From: Ananas comosus | Lineage: Eukaryota; Streptophyta; Magnoliopsida; Poales; Bromeliaceae | Assembly (NCBI RefSeq): GCF_001540865.1 | Contig: NC_033622.1 | Span: 17,000,089 to 17,064,088 of the forward strand | Reading direction: 5' to 3' | DNA: 64,000 bases | Shown here: positions 23,940-34,251 of the stretch, in pieces | How positions within the stretch are numbered: position 1 is the first letter of the stretch | Layout of the letters: every line of letters begins with the position of its first letter | Translations under genes and position numbers: made by a program | The notes under the pieces: model-generated | Told to the model about the DNA's origin: nothing | The model's database searches: none | What the model saw: only the letters and a program-made list of their open reading frames with translations

Positions 23940-24960
23940 GAGGATTAGTAATTTGATATGATAATGTTTGTTGTAACAAAAGAAGTTGATACATACATTT
24001 GTTTAGGAAAAGAAGTAGAAATTGTGATATATATAGGGAAGTGGAAGGGAAGAGCAGCTAGAAAGAAAGAAAAGTTCATTAATTGGAGGAGAGGTAAATA
24101 TTAATTAAATTAGGTAGTATGTGACAACACGCTCGGAGAGAATAAGTCAAGGCATAAAAGGGAATAATTAAGCAACAAACACGCCTCCTTGATTCCCACA
24201 TATCATTAAGATGATGATACAACAGGATACCTAATCCGACCATTAATTACAACCTGTTATCCCGATCTGAATTTAACTGTGATTTGAATTTGGGCTTTAG
24301 TTTACTATAATTTGTTTACTCCGAAGACTGTTTTTGTTATTTTATTTTTGGATTAGATTCATATATATATCGAATCGAGACAGTCGAATATGATAGCATT
24401 TGCATATTGTGCATCGTTTTATCACAGACACTATAGTATAATATTTCATTAAGCCGGCTAAAGAATTAAGCCTATATTTCACTTTGACAACGATCAACAT
24501 GGCGGCATGTTAAAGGAACCAACATATATTAACAATTATTAAGTATCACTGGAATCTCCTTGATACATAAATAAAAACACAGGAGCATTTACATATTGAG
24601 TGTTGCTTTAAATAATTGATCTAGATTTTATAAAGTATCTCTAGACATATTGAGATAGTGTAAAGAGTTAACCTTATGCTCACTTTGCATGCATCAAGCT
24701 TGGAACCTAGTTGGTCCAACTTCTGATCTTATTCATAACAGCGCAGTTGATTAAAAATTTGACGGTTGATATCCAAGATATCAAATTTAAATTCTAGTTA
24801 GTGAAGCATATAGCGTATTATCTTTTTGTCAAAAAAAAAAAAAACCTAACCTTTCGGTAATTCTAACTAATTCATACTTTGCAGATATAATATAATTCCA
24901 ATTTGGAGGCTGATTTTCTAACCTGAAAATACCACAGACTTGAAATTTTTTTAAAAAATC
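23940..24960. other. AT-rich spacer, no gene seen
   Basis: Shared upstream space between the divergent VQ gene (minus) and the PPR gene (plus). No coding sequence recognised. Confidence 0.5.
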
Positions 24961-25009
24961 AGGAAAGATTTAAAAAAAGGAAAAGAGAGAGAGAGAAAGA
25001 GAGAGAGGC

Positions 25010-25495
25010 CGGCTGACGTCCTGCACGGCGGGGACGTTGCGATCAGGACTTTCCGTGCACAACCGACCGTCCGATGGCTCCACGTGCGTGGGGACCACGC
25101 GATCCCGCGTCCGAGGGGACAGCGAAGCACAGCAGCGCACGAGAACCGCGCCCGCTGACGTCATCCCCCGCGGCAGCGTTGCTTCCCGACACGTGGCCGT
25201 CGCAGGCCCACCGTCCCGCGCGCTGGTCCTAGCGAGGGGGACCAGGTCGCCGACCAACCGCTTCGCATCGGGCCTGGGCGAATATTTTGAAAGCCCTGGC
25301 CCAAACGAGCCCAAACTGAACAAGCTACGGACTCCCCCCACTCACACAAGTACACTCATAATACGTGGGCCTAAATAGGTAGGTTCCGTTAGGCCTAACT
25401 TCTAGAGTGCTTCGGCCCACCGTTCTCCAAAGGCCCAACCTCGTGACGGGCTAATAATTAGTTTCCTTCCAATCGATCCTCTCGCGCTCGTCTCA
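25010..25495 (+). promoter_or_regulatory. GC-rich upstream region of the E-type PPR gene with ACGT elements
   Basis: Contains TGACGTCA-like (GCTGACGTCATC near 25154), TGACGTCC near 25015, CCACGTGCG near 25080 and ACACGTGGCC near 25190, all bZIP/bHLH-type ACGT cores. Several GGGCC/GGCCCA motifs lie at 25270-25440, of a type common in promoters of plant housekeeping and organelle-biogenesis genes. No TATA box was convincing. Confidence 0.4.
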
Positions 25496-25633
25496 GTGAG
25501 CGGGAAGTTGGAGCAGCAGCGCGAGCTAACCAACCAACCAACCAACCAACCAACCAACCAAAAACTGAAAGCAAACAAAACAAACAACTCTCTCCGAAGA
25601 AAAGAAAAGAAAAGAAAAAAAGGGTCGTTCCGT

Positions 25634-27313
25634 ATGATCGAGCGGCGCACGATCGTGTCGCTGATCGAATCATGCGGGAGCATGAGGCAGCTGAAGCAGC
25701 TGCACGCGCTCGCCGTCGTCTCCGGCCTCGCCCGCGACGTCGTCCCCCTGAGCCGCCTCGTCGAATTCTGCGCCGACCCCGCCAGGGGTGCCGACCTCGC
25801 CTACGCTCGCGCCCTCCTCCTCCACCTCGGCCGCGCCCCCACCACCCACATGCACAACTCCCTCGTCCGCGCCCTCTCCCTCGGCCCCGACCCCGCCGCC
25901 GCGCTCTCCGCCTACCGCGACATGCTCCGCTCCTCCCTCGCCCCCGACCATTTCACCTTCCCCTTCGCCCTCAAGGCCTGCGCCCGCGCCCCCGCCCCCG
26001 CCTTCGGCCGCTGCGTCCACGCCCGCGTCGTCGCCACCGGCTTCGGCGCCGACGTCTACGTCGCCACCGCCTTGGTCCACACGTACGTCTCCTGCGGCGA
26101 CGCGGCCTCCGCGCGGCGCCTCTTCGACGCCGCGCCGAACCGGAACGTCGTCACGTGGACCACCATGATCGCGGGCTACGTGGACAACGGTCGGCCGAGC
26201 GACGCGGTGAGCTTGTTCAGGGAAATGGTAGAGGCCGCCCAGGTGGAGCCGAACGAGATCACGATGGTGCACGCTCTCGCGGCCTGCGCTCAATCCAGGG
26301 ACTTAGATAGCGGGAGGTGGGTTCACGACACCATCGCACATTTGGAATTCGACCCAGTTGGATCGAACGTCGTTCTCGCCACCGTCCTGCTGGATATGTA
26401 CGCAAAGTGTGGCAATCTCAGCACCGCACGGGTCCTGTTCGACAGAATGCCTCAGAGAAATGAGGTGTCTTGGAATGCGTTGATCGGAGTCTACAACCAA
26501 CACGGCCAGACCGACGACGTCCTACGGTTGTTTGGCGAAATGCGCAGCACGGGTTGCAAGCCAGATAATGTGACTTGGCTGGGGGTGTTGGGGGCCTGCG
26601 CGAATAAAGGGTTGATGGCTTTAGGCCAAGGAGTCCATGCATATCTAGAGAAGACTAACAGCCGTAAGGATGTGAATGTTTGCACTTCTCTGATGGATAT
26701 GTATTCCAAGACTGGGGACGCCTGCAGTGCCCTTCGGATCTTTCATACTTTAAATGGAAGGGATGTGTTGGCGTGGACGAGCATGATCATAGGATTGGCC
26801 AAGCATGGCCATGGTAAAGATGCACTGAAACTCTTTAAGGAAATGGAGGAGGGCGGAGTCGTTCCTGACCATATTACTTTCATCGGAGTACTAACGGCAT
26901 GCAGCCATGCTGGAATGGTCGAAGAGGGTCAGATGTACTTCAATTCGATGAGGAGTGTGTATGGTATTAAGCCCACGGTCAAACACTATGGGTGTGTAGT
27001 CGATCTCTTGAGTCGAGCAGGCCACTTAGCGGAGGCCGAGAGTTTAGTGAGAGCGATGCCGATTAGGCCCAGCATTATGATCTGGGGAAGTATATTGACT
27101 GGTTGTGAGATCTATGGCGAGGTTGGAATGGCGGAAAGGATAGGGCAAAGTGTAGCTGAGTTGAATCCTCAGTGTAGTGGATTGTATGTGCTTCTTTCGA
27201 ATATATATGCGGGAGCAGGGAGGTGGCACGGAGTTGAAATGACGAGGAGATTGATGTGGCAGAAAGGATTGAAGAAAACTCATGGGTCTAGTTCTACTGA
27301 AGTGAAAGCATAG
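25634..27313 (+). CDS. Pentatricopeptide repeat protein, PLS class, E subgroup
   Basis: Sequence-specific organelle RNA-binding protein, probably an RNA-editing site-recognition factor. Intronless, 559 aa from the ATG at 25634. An in-frame ATG at 25496 would add 46 residues encoded by a CCAA repeat and an AAAG repeat, so it is more likely leader. The N-terminus (LIESCGSMRQLKQLHALAVVSGL) starts the repeats directly. PLS motifs follow, with repeat signatures such as NVVTWTTMIAGYVDNGRPSDAV, LLDMYAKCGNLSTARVLFDR, NEVSWNALIGVY and DVLAWTSMIIGLAKHGHGKDA. Roughly the last 85 residues (IMIWGSILTGCEIYGEVGMA, YVLLSNIYAGAGRWHGV) are the E domain. There is no DYW domain, so it would need a partner for deamination. 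GC content falls steeply from 5' to 3'. The target organelle is not clear. Confidence 0.92.
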   Translation: MIERRTIVSLIESCGSMRQLKQLHALAVVSGLARDVVPLSRLVEFCADPARGADLAYARALLLHLGRAPTTHMHNSLVRALSLGPDPAAALSAYRDMLRSSLAPDHFTFPFALKACARAPAPAFGRCVHARVVATGFGADVYVATALVHTYVSCGDAASARRLFDAAPNRNVVTWTTMIAGYVDNGRPSDAVSLFREMVEAAQVEPNEITMVHALAACAQSRDLDSGRWVHDTIAHLEFDPVGSNVVLATVLLDMYAKCGNLSTARVLFDRMPQRNEVSWNALIGVYNQHGQTDDVLRLFGEMRSTGCKPDNVTWLGVLGACANKGLMALGQGVHAYLEKTNSRKDVNVCTSLMDMYSKTGDACSALRIFHTLNGRDVLAWTSMIIGLAKHGHGKDALKLFKEMEEGGVVPDHITFIGVLTACSHAGMVEEGQMYFNSMRSVYGIKPTVKHYGCVVDLLSRAGHLAEAESLVRAMPIRPSIMIWGSILTGCEIYGEVGMAERIGQSVAELNPQCSGLYVLLSNIYAGAGRWHGVEMTRRLMWQKGLKKTHGSSSTEVKA

Positions 27314-29470
27314 TTACTAAATGGAAGAACAGAGTGGAGAGTGAAGAGAAGATAAACAAATGAAAGAGGCTGGGTCTTAAGTGTATTCCGATCCTAGTAC
27401 CCTTATCTTTGTGGTTGCCATCATCCCCATCTTCTGCTTACCAAAATTAAGATGTTCGAAAAGATGAGGGGCTCATTCAAAGGTACTTAATATCTTGCAA
27501 TCACTCACCATTAATTTATGGTTTCAAAAAAAAAATGATTCTGTTCTCACCTTTTTTTTTCATAAATACTGGTAACGAAACTGGAGGAAAGGGCGCAAAG
27601 AAAGGTAATATCTGCTTTAACTGTGTTCTCGTTTTTTTTTTTTTTTTTTCCCTTCCGTAATGCTGGTTTCTTATGTTTCATCAGGTCCTTTCATATCATG
27701 CATAGCCCTAGTCAGAAGTTTTCTCAATAATGTTCTCAGTTTATGCTTTACGCTGCTGTTTCTTCTCTCTTTTCAACTTGTGGATGATTTTGATTCGTTT
27801 TGAGCATTATCCTGACATACACATCGTAGCATCAAGGATAACGGAATATTGGAGTTCTAAGGCCCGCAAAGATGCTCTATATGTATTTTTGCGATATTTA
27901 CTGGCATCTAAAGGAGATCGTTAATGCTCCTTCACTTTGCTGATATCCACAGTAAGGTAAGTATAGCAATTGTATAGAAGCATCACCTCCTTTATTAGTC
28001 CACACTAGAAATAAAATTGAAGTCGATTTGTATTGTTGGACATAACTGAAAAATCTTTTAAGAATAAATCTTCAATGGAGGAATGTCGTTTTCGCCAAAG
28101 AAGATGAGACGGCCAATTTATATTTTCACCAAAAAAGAATGAATGGTAAAGTATGGATCCGTGGTAGTAGTTTTTGTTGTTCATGATCTCTTTTTTGGAA
28201 CAACAGGAATTTCACATTTGTCATTTTGAATAAAATGAACTCTCATGGCACTTGAGAACTTTGATGTTTATGGCAAGCATCTAGATTGTCTGAGAACGTA
28301 TTATAATAAAGACTTGTTCATTTGGCCATCGTCTGTTGCAATAACAAGAAGTTAATTTTTATCCCTCTGATTTTATAGATATAATATGTCAATTCTCATG
28401 AAGTGGCCATTCAGCTTCTTTTGTTTGTTTTTTAGAATGGTTTTAGTTTTATGTTCCATTTTTCTTTTAAGAGATTGGGCAAAATAGAATGGCATGTTTC
28501 TTGTGAAAGAATATAGCTTCAGTATTGATGTTACCCTGGTCTTTTCTTTTTATTAGAATAACTAATGATGTTGACGATCCAGGTATTGGTGAAATGAAGG
28601 ATGATACAAGCTCTTGTAATTTTTTTTTACACCTTTCACATGCAATCGGTTTCCGAAGGCAACAAAAAAGAAAACAAAAGGGAGTTAAAAGCTATCTGTA
28701 AAGGAAATCTCAACAACCAAAGCAATGGAGTGGCAAGACCAGAATCACTCCTGGTAGTTCTATCTTTATGTATAAAAAGTATAGCTGCCGATCAACTCCA
28801 GTATGCCGCCAACGAGAAGCAGAGAGAAGAGGTCTACTACAGAAATGAAGAACAAGTTTGTGAAAAGCCATTGATAGGCGTTAGCACTCGTCCAACACCG
28901 CCGTGGAAGAGCAGCGGCAGCATTGTTGCAGTGATGAGGCAGGTCCATGGATGCAGGCGAGGGGCTGTGATGTTGACAGTCGGACAAGGTGGCAGAGGAG
29001 TGGCGCTTTCAATCACTGCCTCTATTTTGTGTGATCAAACGTTAACCCCCGGTTTGTGTTCTTTTGCCGTGTGACCAAATCCTCCTTTCTAAAGGAAGTA
29101 ATAGAACCAGGAAATGAATCACATCGATAATGTGCCAAAGAAAGTATGAGAATCAAGAAACAAATCAACTATTTTCCTTTGTTGAAAACTCTATTGTTCC
29201 AACAGTGTCACTGTGATTGCTATCGATTGATTCTTAATATATTCGGGCCCAAGCCAATGTCTAGACTTATTGGACCCTGTCCCAATTGAAACTAAAGAGC
29301 CCAATGAAGTCCACGAGAATTTTTATTTAATTGTTGCCTGCAAACGTACGAGTGTTCCGTATACATTATATACACTACGCTGTTGTAGAAAGTGATAATA
29401 CTCCTACTATGCCAATTATTAATTGCATCCTTGGTCCTTAGTAAATAAAAGAGAAGTATATATATATATA
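27314..29470. other. PPR 3' flank and spacer, no gene confirmed
   Basis: The 3'UTR of the PPR gene probably lies in the first few hundred bases. A 157-codon open frame at 28601-29074 has no recognised family and is not annotated as a gene. T-runs occur at 27541 and 27632. Confidence 0.4.
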
Positions 29471-29476
29471 TATATA

Positions 29477-29872
29477 AAATTGAGGTAGAATACTTTTATA
29501 AGTATCACCCCCTTGGTGCTATTAGGTTTTTATCCCTTGGATCTACTCCTTGATTACTAATAGCTCTTGAATCAAACACTATTCCACCTACCACCACCTA
29601 CCACTATCATATCAACCTCACATCTCTCCATCAAATGGCTCAAAACTCAAAAGCACCACTTTCATAGTGCTTTTGAAAGTATTTTAACTCTACTATATAT
29701 ATATATATATATATNTTACTAATAATCTTTGAATCAAACACTATTCCACCTACCACCGTCTACCACTATCATCTCAACCTCACATCTCTTCATCCAATGG
29801 CTCAAAACTCAAAAGCATCACTTTCATAGTGCTTTTGAAAGTATTCTAACTCTACTATATATATATATATAT
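29477..29872. mobile_element. Two adjacent short TA-microsatellite MITEs, family B, split by a gap base
   Basis: Copy one (about 29477-29695) starts TTGAGGTAGAATACTTTTAT and ends AAAGTATTTTAACTCTACTA, then (TA)n. After a single N at 29715, a second copy of its right half (to about 29860) follows, again ending in (TA)n. The two overlap segments differ at about ten positions, so they may be separate copies or two haplotypes. The terminal ACTTTCATAGTGCTTTTG block parallels other family members. Confidence 0.6.
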
Positions 29873-29873
29873 A

Positions 29874-30110
29874 TGGCTAGGGCTACTATACTTTTATGTG
29901 TATAAAGTTCTTTTTACTCATAAATTTTAGCCGTTGGATCAAAAAATGTACGATTAAGATAATAGCTGTAACTTAGAGTTGAGTGGGTAGTTGATTTAAT
30001 AGTATGATCTAACGGATGAAAATGATTAAATGGTTGATCTAATGGTTGAAAATTTATGAATAGAAAGGAACCAGGACTCATAAGAGTATAGTAGGTGAAA
30101 ATCTATATGC
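29874..30110. mobile_element. Short TA-microsatellite MITE, family B
   Basis: Starts GGCTAGGGCTACTATACTTT and ends ACTCATAAGAGTATAGTAGG, inverted ends like the long copy at 6430. Preceded by (TA)n. The interior has 'GCCGTTGGATCA' and 'ATCTAACGGATGAAAATGAT' shared with copies at 40.6 and 41.2 kb. Confidence 0.7.
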
Positions 30111-30189
30111 TTAAGAGAACAACTTATCTCTCTAGCAAATTGTAAGGGTCTTATAAGGGTATTTGGGTTAAATTATATAATATACTAAT

Positions 30190-30221
<32 letters not shown>
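30190..30221. repeat. (TA)n microsatellite
   Basis: Uninterrupted TA run downstream of the short MITE. Confidence 0.9.
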
Positions 30222-30225
<4 letters not shown>

Positions 30226-30477
30226 CGTAGATGTTTAATTAGTACATATTGTTTTAGAATTACTGGTCAAACAGGCCGTGAAAATGTAAGGAATTGGATT
30301 TATGGGTTTGCTTTCTTACTTTTAAAAAAAAGAAAAAAAAAATTGAGAGAAGACACAGAGAGAAGAAAGAGGGGAAGTGTTTGGATGCAAGGAGAAAACA
30401 ATGAGGCTTACCTACCGATCCTTCTCCCCTGCATGTATATAGATCCTTATTTACAGGTTTTGCTCGCTAATTAAAGG

Positions 30478-30680
30478 TTCAGTTGATGTAATGTCTTTTT
30501 TTTTCTTTTTTCTTTTTTTAAAGAGGGATAGATAGTATGTTATCCGTTTTATTTATTTATTTAGAAATTAACTTAATTTGAAATGTGAATCAACTAAGCT
30601 TCGAATTTAGAAACTCGGATACTAACTAACAAGCTCTTTGCCACTTGCTCTAGAAACGGTCGGTGATTCAGTTAATGTAA
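30478..30680 (-). mobile_element. tRNA-derived SINE, copy 4, with 14-bp target duplication
   Basis: Flanked by TTCAGTTGATGTAA (30478-30491) and TTCAGTTAATGTAA (30667-30680), differing at one base. Between them, in minus orientation: poly(A) tail, GATAGTATGTTATCCG tail block, 'TTTAGAAATTAACTTA' body, B-box complement region GCTTCGAATTTAG, A-box complement region CTCTTTGCCA, and 5' end ACGGTCGG. The target duplication is direct evidence of retroposition. Confidence 0.85.
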
Positions 30681-30684
30681 CCCT

Positions 30685-31295
30685 CATTGATTAAGGATCA
30701 ATGAGTTAAACTTCTACTTAACTTGAAATACTTATTAATTTATTTCGAAGGCAAATGGCACTCGAAGGATTCAACCTCACACCGCATCAAATACTTACCC
30801 AGTCGACATTATAATTAAACAAAAAATAAAAGAACTTAATTACTCTTTTCCATGCGCGGGAGCGTACGTACGTATACGCACTTTACGTCACATCAATCCC
30901 GTCCACTGAGTATCCACGTCATGCATGCATATATCTTCGTATATGTTCGCCCAAGCTTTATTTAAGCTTCATGCAGGTAGTCCCACTTACATCCTTTCAA
31001 ATCACCACGTATAGCTGACGTTAATCATATCAATCCATCACTCCAAGCTTTTAATCCACAACGTCACATCGAAATTCATAGGCTTAAAGTATGTCTATAT
31101 ATACTATATAAATATAACATATGGGGCATCTGTCGCAAACCCCGTAGTCCATAGCATGCACGCATGTACGTACATCAACATTAAGCTAGTTTCACAAAAG
31201 AAAAAAAAGAAAAAAAATAAGAAAGGGAAAAAGTTAAAGAGGAGTTCCATTGACATTGATGTATACAGCAACTGCTACAAGGTCCTGGATGCATG
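30685..31295. other. Spacer and NAC gene 3' flank
   Basis: No coding features. Several palindromic ACGTACGT/GCATGC strings near 30865-31175 are noted without a function. Confidence 0.4.
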
Positions 31296-31298
31296 GAT

Positions 31299-33739
31299 TT
31301 AATTAGAAACCAACGGTCCAGATTCTCCTGTGGCAGTGTAGCCCAGGAGGGGCACGTCATAAACTGGTGCCCCAGGGCCCGGAAGTGAAAAGCCCATCTC
31401 ATAAACGAAGGGGTTTTGTATGTACGTTTCGAGCCAATTAGCAGGGAACATGGCCTCCTCATTAGGGTTTAATAGTGCATTTGTGTCCTCTTCCTTTGGA
31501 GGGCTTTTAGGGAAGGATGGGAGGAAGGTGGAGGAACAAGCAAAGGAAGGGAGAGGAGGGAGGGGGAAGAGGGGATTAATGGGTTCTTGGTTTAGATGGA
31601 AATAGGGTTGGTGGTGGTTGTGGAGGGTTTGGAGAGGGGTTTCTAGGGTTTGGGGGTCTAGGAATGGGAGGATACAAGTACTGGGAGTGGAAGAGGATGG
31701 GTTTATTGTATATGAGGGGTTTGGGTAGTATTGGTTCTTCTTGTCTCCTCCTGTCTTGTGAAATATCCTGCATATCACCCATTCTTCCTGCAATATTAAA
31801 AAAAAAAAAAAAAAAAAAAAAGGTCCCACACCAAGGAGATGTTGTTAGTATACATTTTACTATAAATTGGTAGCATTGGATGAACAATAGCAGAGCAAAA
31901 GAGAAATTCATTACGTATCAATATTTTTTTTCGAACAATGTTTTCTGTAGGGATTGACATAATTCAGAATACGACTGAGTGACATGACCTATATATATAT
32001 ATTGTTTTAAAGAAGAGAAATGTCAACTCAATGCAGGCGGGGTTGAGTTGACTTTTCGTGCCAAAGAAGGAAGTTAGATCCAAACATGGTTAGGTTATAT
32101 ATAAGGCACATCAATTGATGCAACATGATGGCTTATATATTAAACATTTATTTGTAAACAATTAGATCAGTATGGCCATGAGATGTTGAAAACAATAGAA
32201 CAAATGGCGCATATATATTCCCCGTCGCATATACACACGAAGAGAGTTCTGCCTACTCGATCAATTGGTGCTTATTCAAGCATTAGGGACCATCTTAACT
32301 TAAATACAAAAGAGAGGATATATTATTCTACGGTTCTTAGTTTATTTTAAATTTGCAAAGAGTCTAATCACGTAACAGTATGTAGCACGATGAAAATTTC
32401 ATGGAATACATATATATAGCTATATCTTCGAGCTATACATGGATGATATGCATATGGTCTCATATTGCGTAACATCCAGAAGAATATATGTTACGCAATA
32501 TGAGACCATATATATGGATATTACGTAACATAAATGCGGTCCGAATGACGCATTACAAATATATATGGAACCAACTATGCAACGTACAAACATACCAACA
32601 TTATTACAGGCAAATGAAGGCCGATGATATGGAACATATAAAATGATGCAACTGCAATTAATAAACTTGAAAATAAGAGTAATCAAACACATTTATGCCC
32701 GTTGGCAATTAATAATGCTATTTCATGCTAAGTTGGAAAAATGTGCAACTTTTATGGGCTGCAACTGTAAACTAAGAAAATTTACGCGGAGTACGCAAAA
32801 TCTTAGCTTGGGCAAAAATTGCCAAAATGTTCAAAATAAAACCTTAAAGTTTCAGAACATGCAGCATGCAATCGAGTGAAAGATTACGCACCTTGCAGCG
32901 GTGGCGGCAGGCGTAGTCACCTTCGAGACGGTACTCGTGAAGGACCCACTTGGTCTTCTCGCCGCGCGGCGCCCTCCCCTTGTAGAAGACGAGCGTCTTC
33001 TTCATGCCGACAAGGGCCCCATTGGCGGCGCCGTGTACCTCCCTGTCCTTTCCGGTGGCCTTCCAATAGCCGGCCCCCGTCGCCCTGTTCGTTCTCAGCC
33101 CCGTCGGATACTTCCGGTCGCGGAGACTGTAGAAGTACCACTCCCTCTCTCCCATCTTTGCCGCGTCTAAACAAGAAGATAAGGAGAAAGAAGAAGAGCT
33201 GAGAAATGTGAAACTTGATGATATAGAGATTGCCGCAATTTTTAACTCATGCATCATGACTATACATGTAACAAAGGGGCACTAGTTTATTAGTTAGTCA
33301 ATTAATGCAAGGCAACAAACACACTGACTCTCACTACGATCACCACCCTTCCAGTGTGGAGAGGCATCAATGCAGCTTTTGTTTACGTTCGTACGTGAAA
33401 GGCCACAAAATATAGAAATATAATTTCTTCAGGCCAAAAGAAAGATTTGGCCCATCTTTACGGAAATGAATGTTAAGATGAAAAAGTGTTTCGTATCTTA
33501 ATTAAACCATGGGTGTAAAACGTATACAAACCTGGGAGCTCCCATGGCTCACATCTATTAAGGTCAACCTCGACTATATCCACCCCACATAAGCCCCCAT
33601 TGAACACCTTGGATGCCAAGTAGAAGGTCACAAGCTCCTCATCAGTCGGATGGAACCTAAATCCAGGAGGTAATCCCTGCTCATTGTAAGTTTCCTCTCC
33701 AAACAACTCCCACACCAACTCCCCCATATTGGTATGCAT
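31299..33739 (-). CDS. NAC-domain transcription factor, NAM/CUC type
   Basis: Three exons join in frame: 33739-33532, 33166-32892 and 31787-31299 (972 nt, 323 aa). NAC subdomains run in order. A is [20 protein letters not shown] (from residue 22), then ASKVFNG and [13 protein letters not shown] includes [20 protein letters not shown] and [21 protein letters not shown] is [20 protein letters not shown], then [12 protein letters not shown] is [11 protein letters not shown]. The two introns sit at the usual NAC positions. The C-terminal activation region is Pro/Ser/Asn-rich and ends in [14 protein letters not shown]. The sequence resembles the CUC3/NAM branch, whose members act in organ boundary formation, meristem or senescence control. 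The exact orthologue is unresolved. Start may be the ATG at 33739 or the in-frame one at 33727. Confidence 0.93.
31800..31821. repeat. Poly(A) run at the NAC intron 2 acceptor
   Basis: On the gene strand this is a long poly(T) immediately upstream of the exon 3 acceptor at 31788, acting as a strong polypyrimidine tract. Confidence 0.7.
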
Positions 33740-33859
33740 CACTTCCTTTCAGAGAAGAGGAGAAGAAGAAGAAGGAAAAAAAAAAAACAAAACCCAGAAG
33801 AGGAGCTTGGTGACACTTGTGAGTTGTGAGAATGGGGAGGAGGGATGGAGCTAGGAGGG

Positions 33860-33870
33860 AATGTATATAA
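33860..33870 (-). promoter_or_regulatory. Candidate TATA box of the NAC gene
   Basis: TTATATAC on the minus strand, about 125 bp upstream of the start codon, with a purine/pyrimidine-rich leader between them. Confidence 0.4.
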
Positions 33871-34184
33871 GGCCAAGCACTGAAACCGAAGAAGAGCTTC
33901 GTACGTATAGCTAGGGTGTAGCCTTGCAGATATTAGCTCTTGAGTGGGTGTGAGGTTGAAGGCCGGTGAGGGCCTATTTGGCTCCTCTTTTTTTCGTTTT
34001 TTTTTTTTTTTTTTTTTTCACTCCAGCGTCAGTTGTTTCCAAAATGATATTTAGCATCCTGAAAACTCTTTATCTTTGCTACGGCGCTCATAAAGCAAAA
34101 TTTTGATTTTGAGGCCTCAACATAGAATCTGAGTTAGAGCTTCTAATTTTGCTTACCAAAAGTTGTTAGAACGAACTTGATATG

Positions 34185-34251
<67 letters not shown>

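Noticed and set aside
25670..26310. Open frames of 126-212 codons overlapping the E-type PPR gene on both strands
   Set aside because: Arg/Pro-, Ser/Pro- or Gly/Val-rich shadows of the GC-rich 5' half of the PPR coding sequence.
28601..29074. 157-codon open frame after the E-type PPR gene
   Set aside because: No family resemblance, ordinary spacer composition, and a hydrophobic reading on the opposite strand that is equally unsupported.
34186..34250. Long (TA)n run as a possible functional element
   Set aside because: An ordinary microsatellite with no element inserted and no nearby motif.
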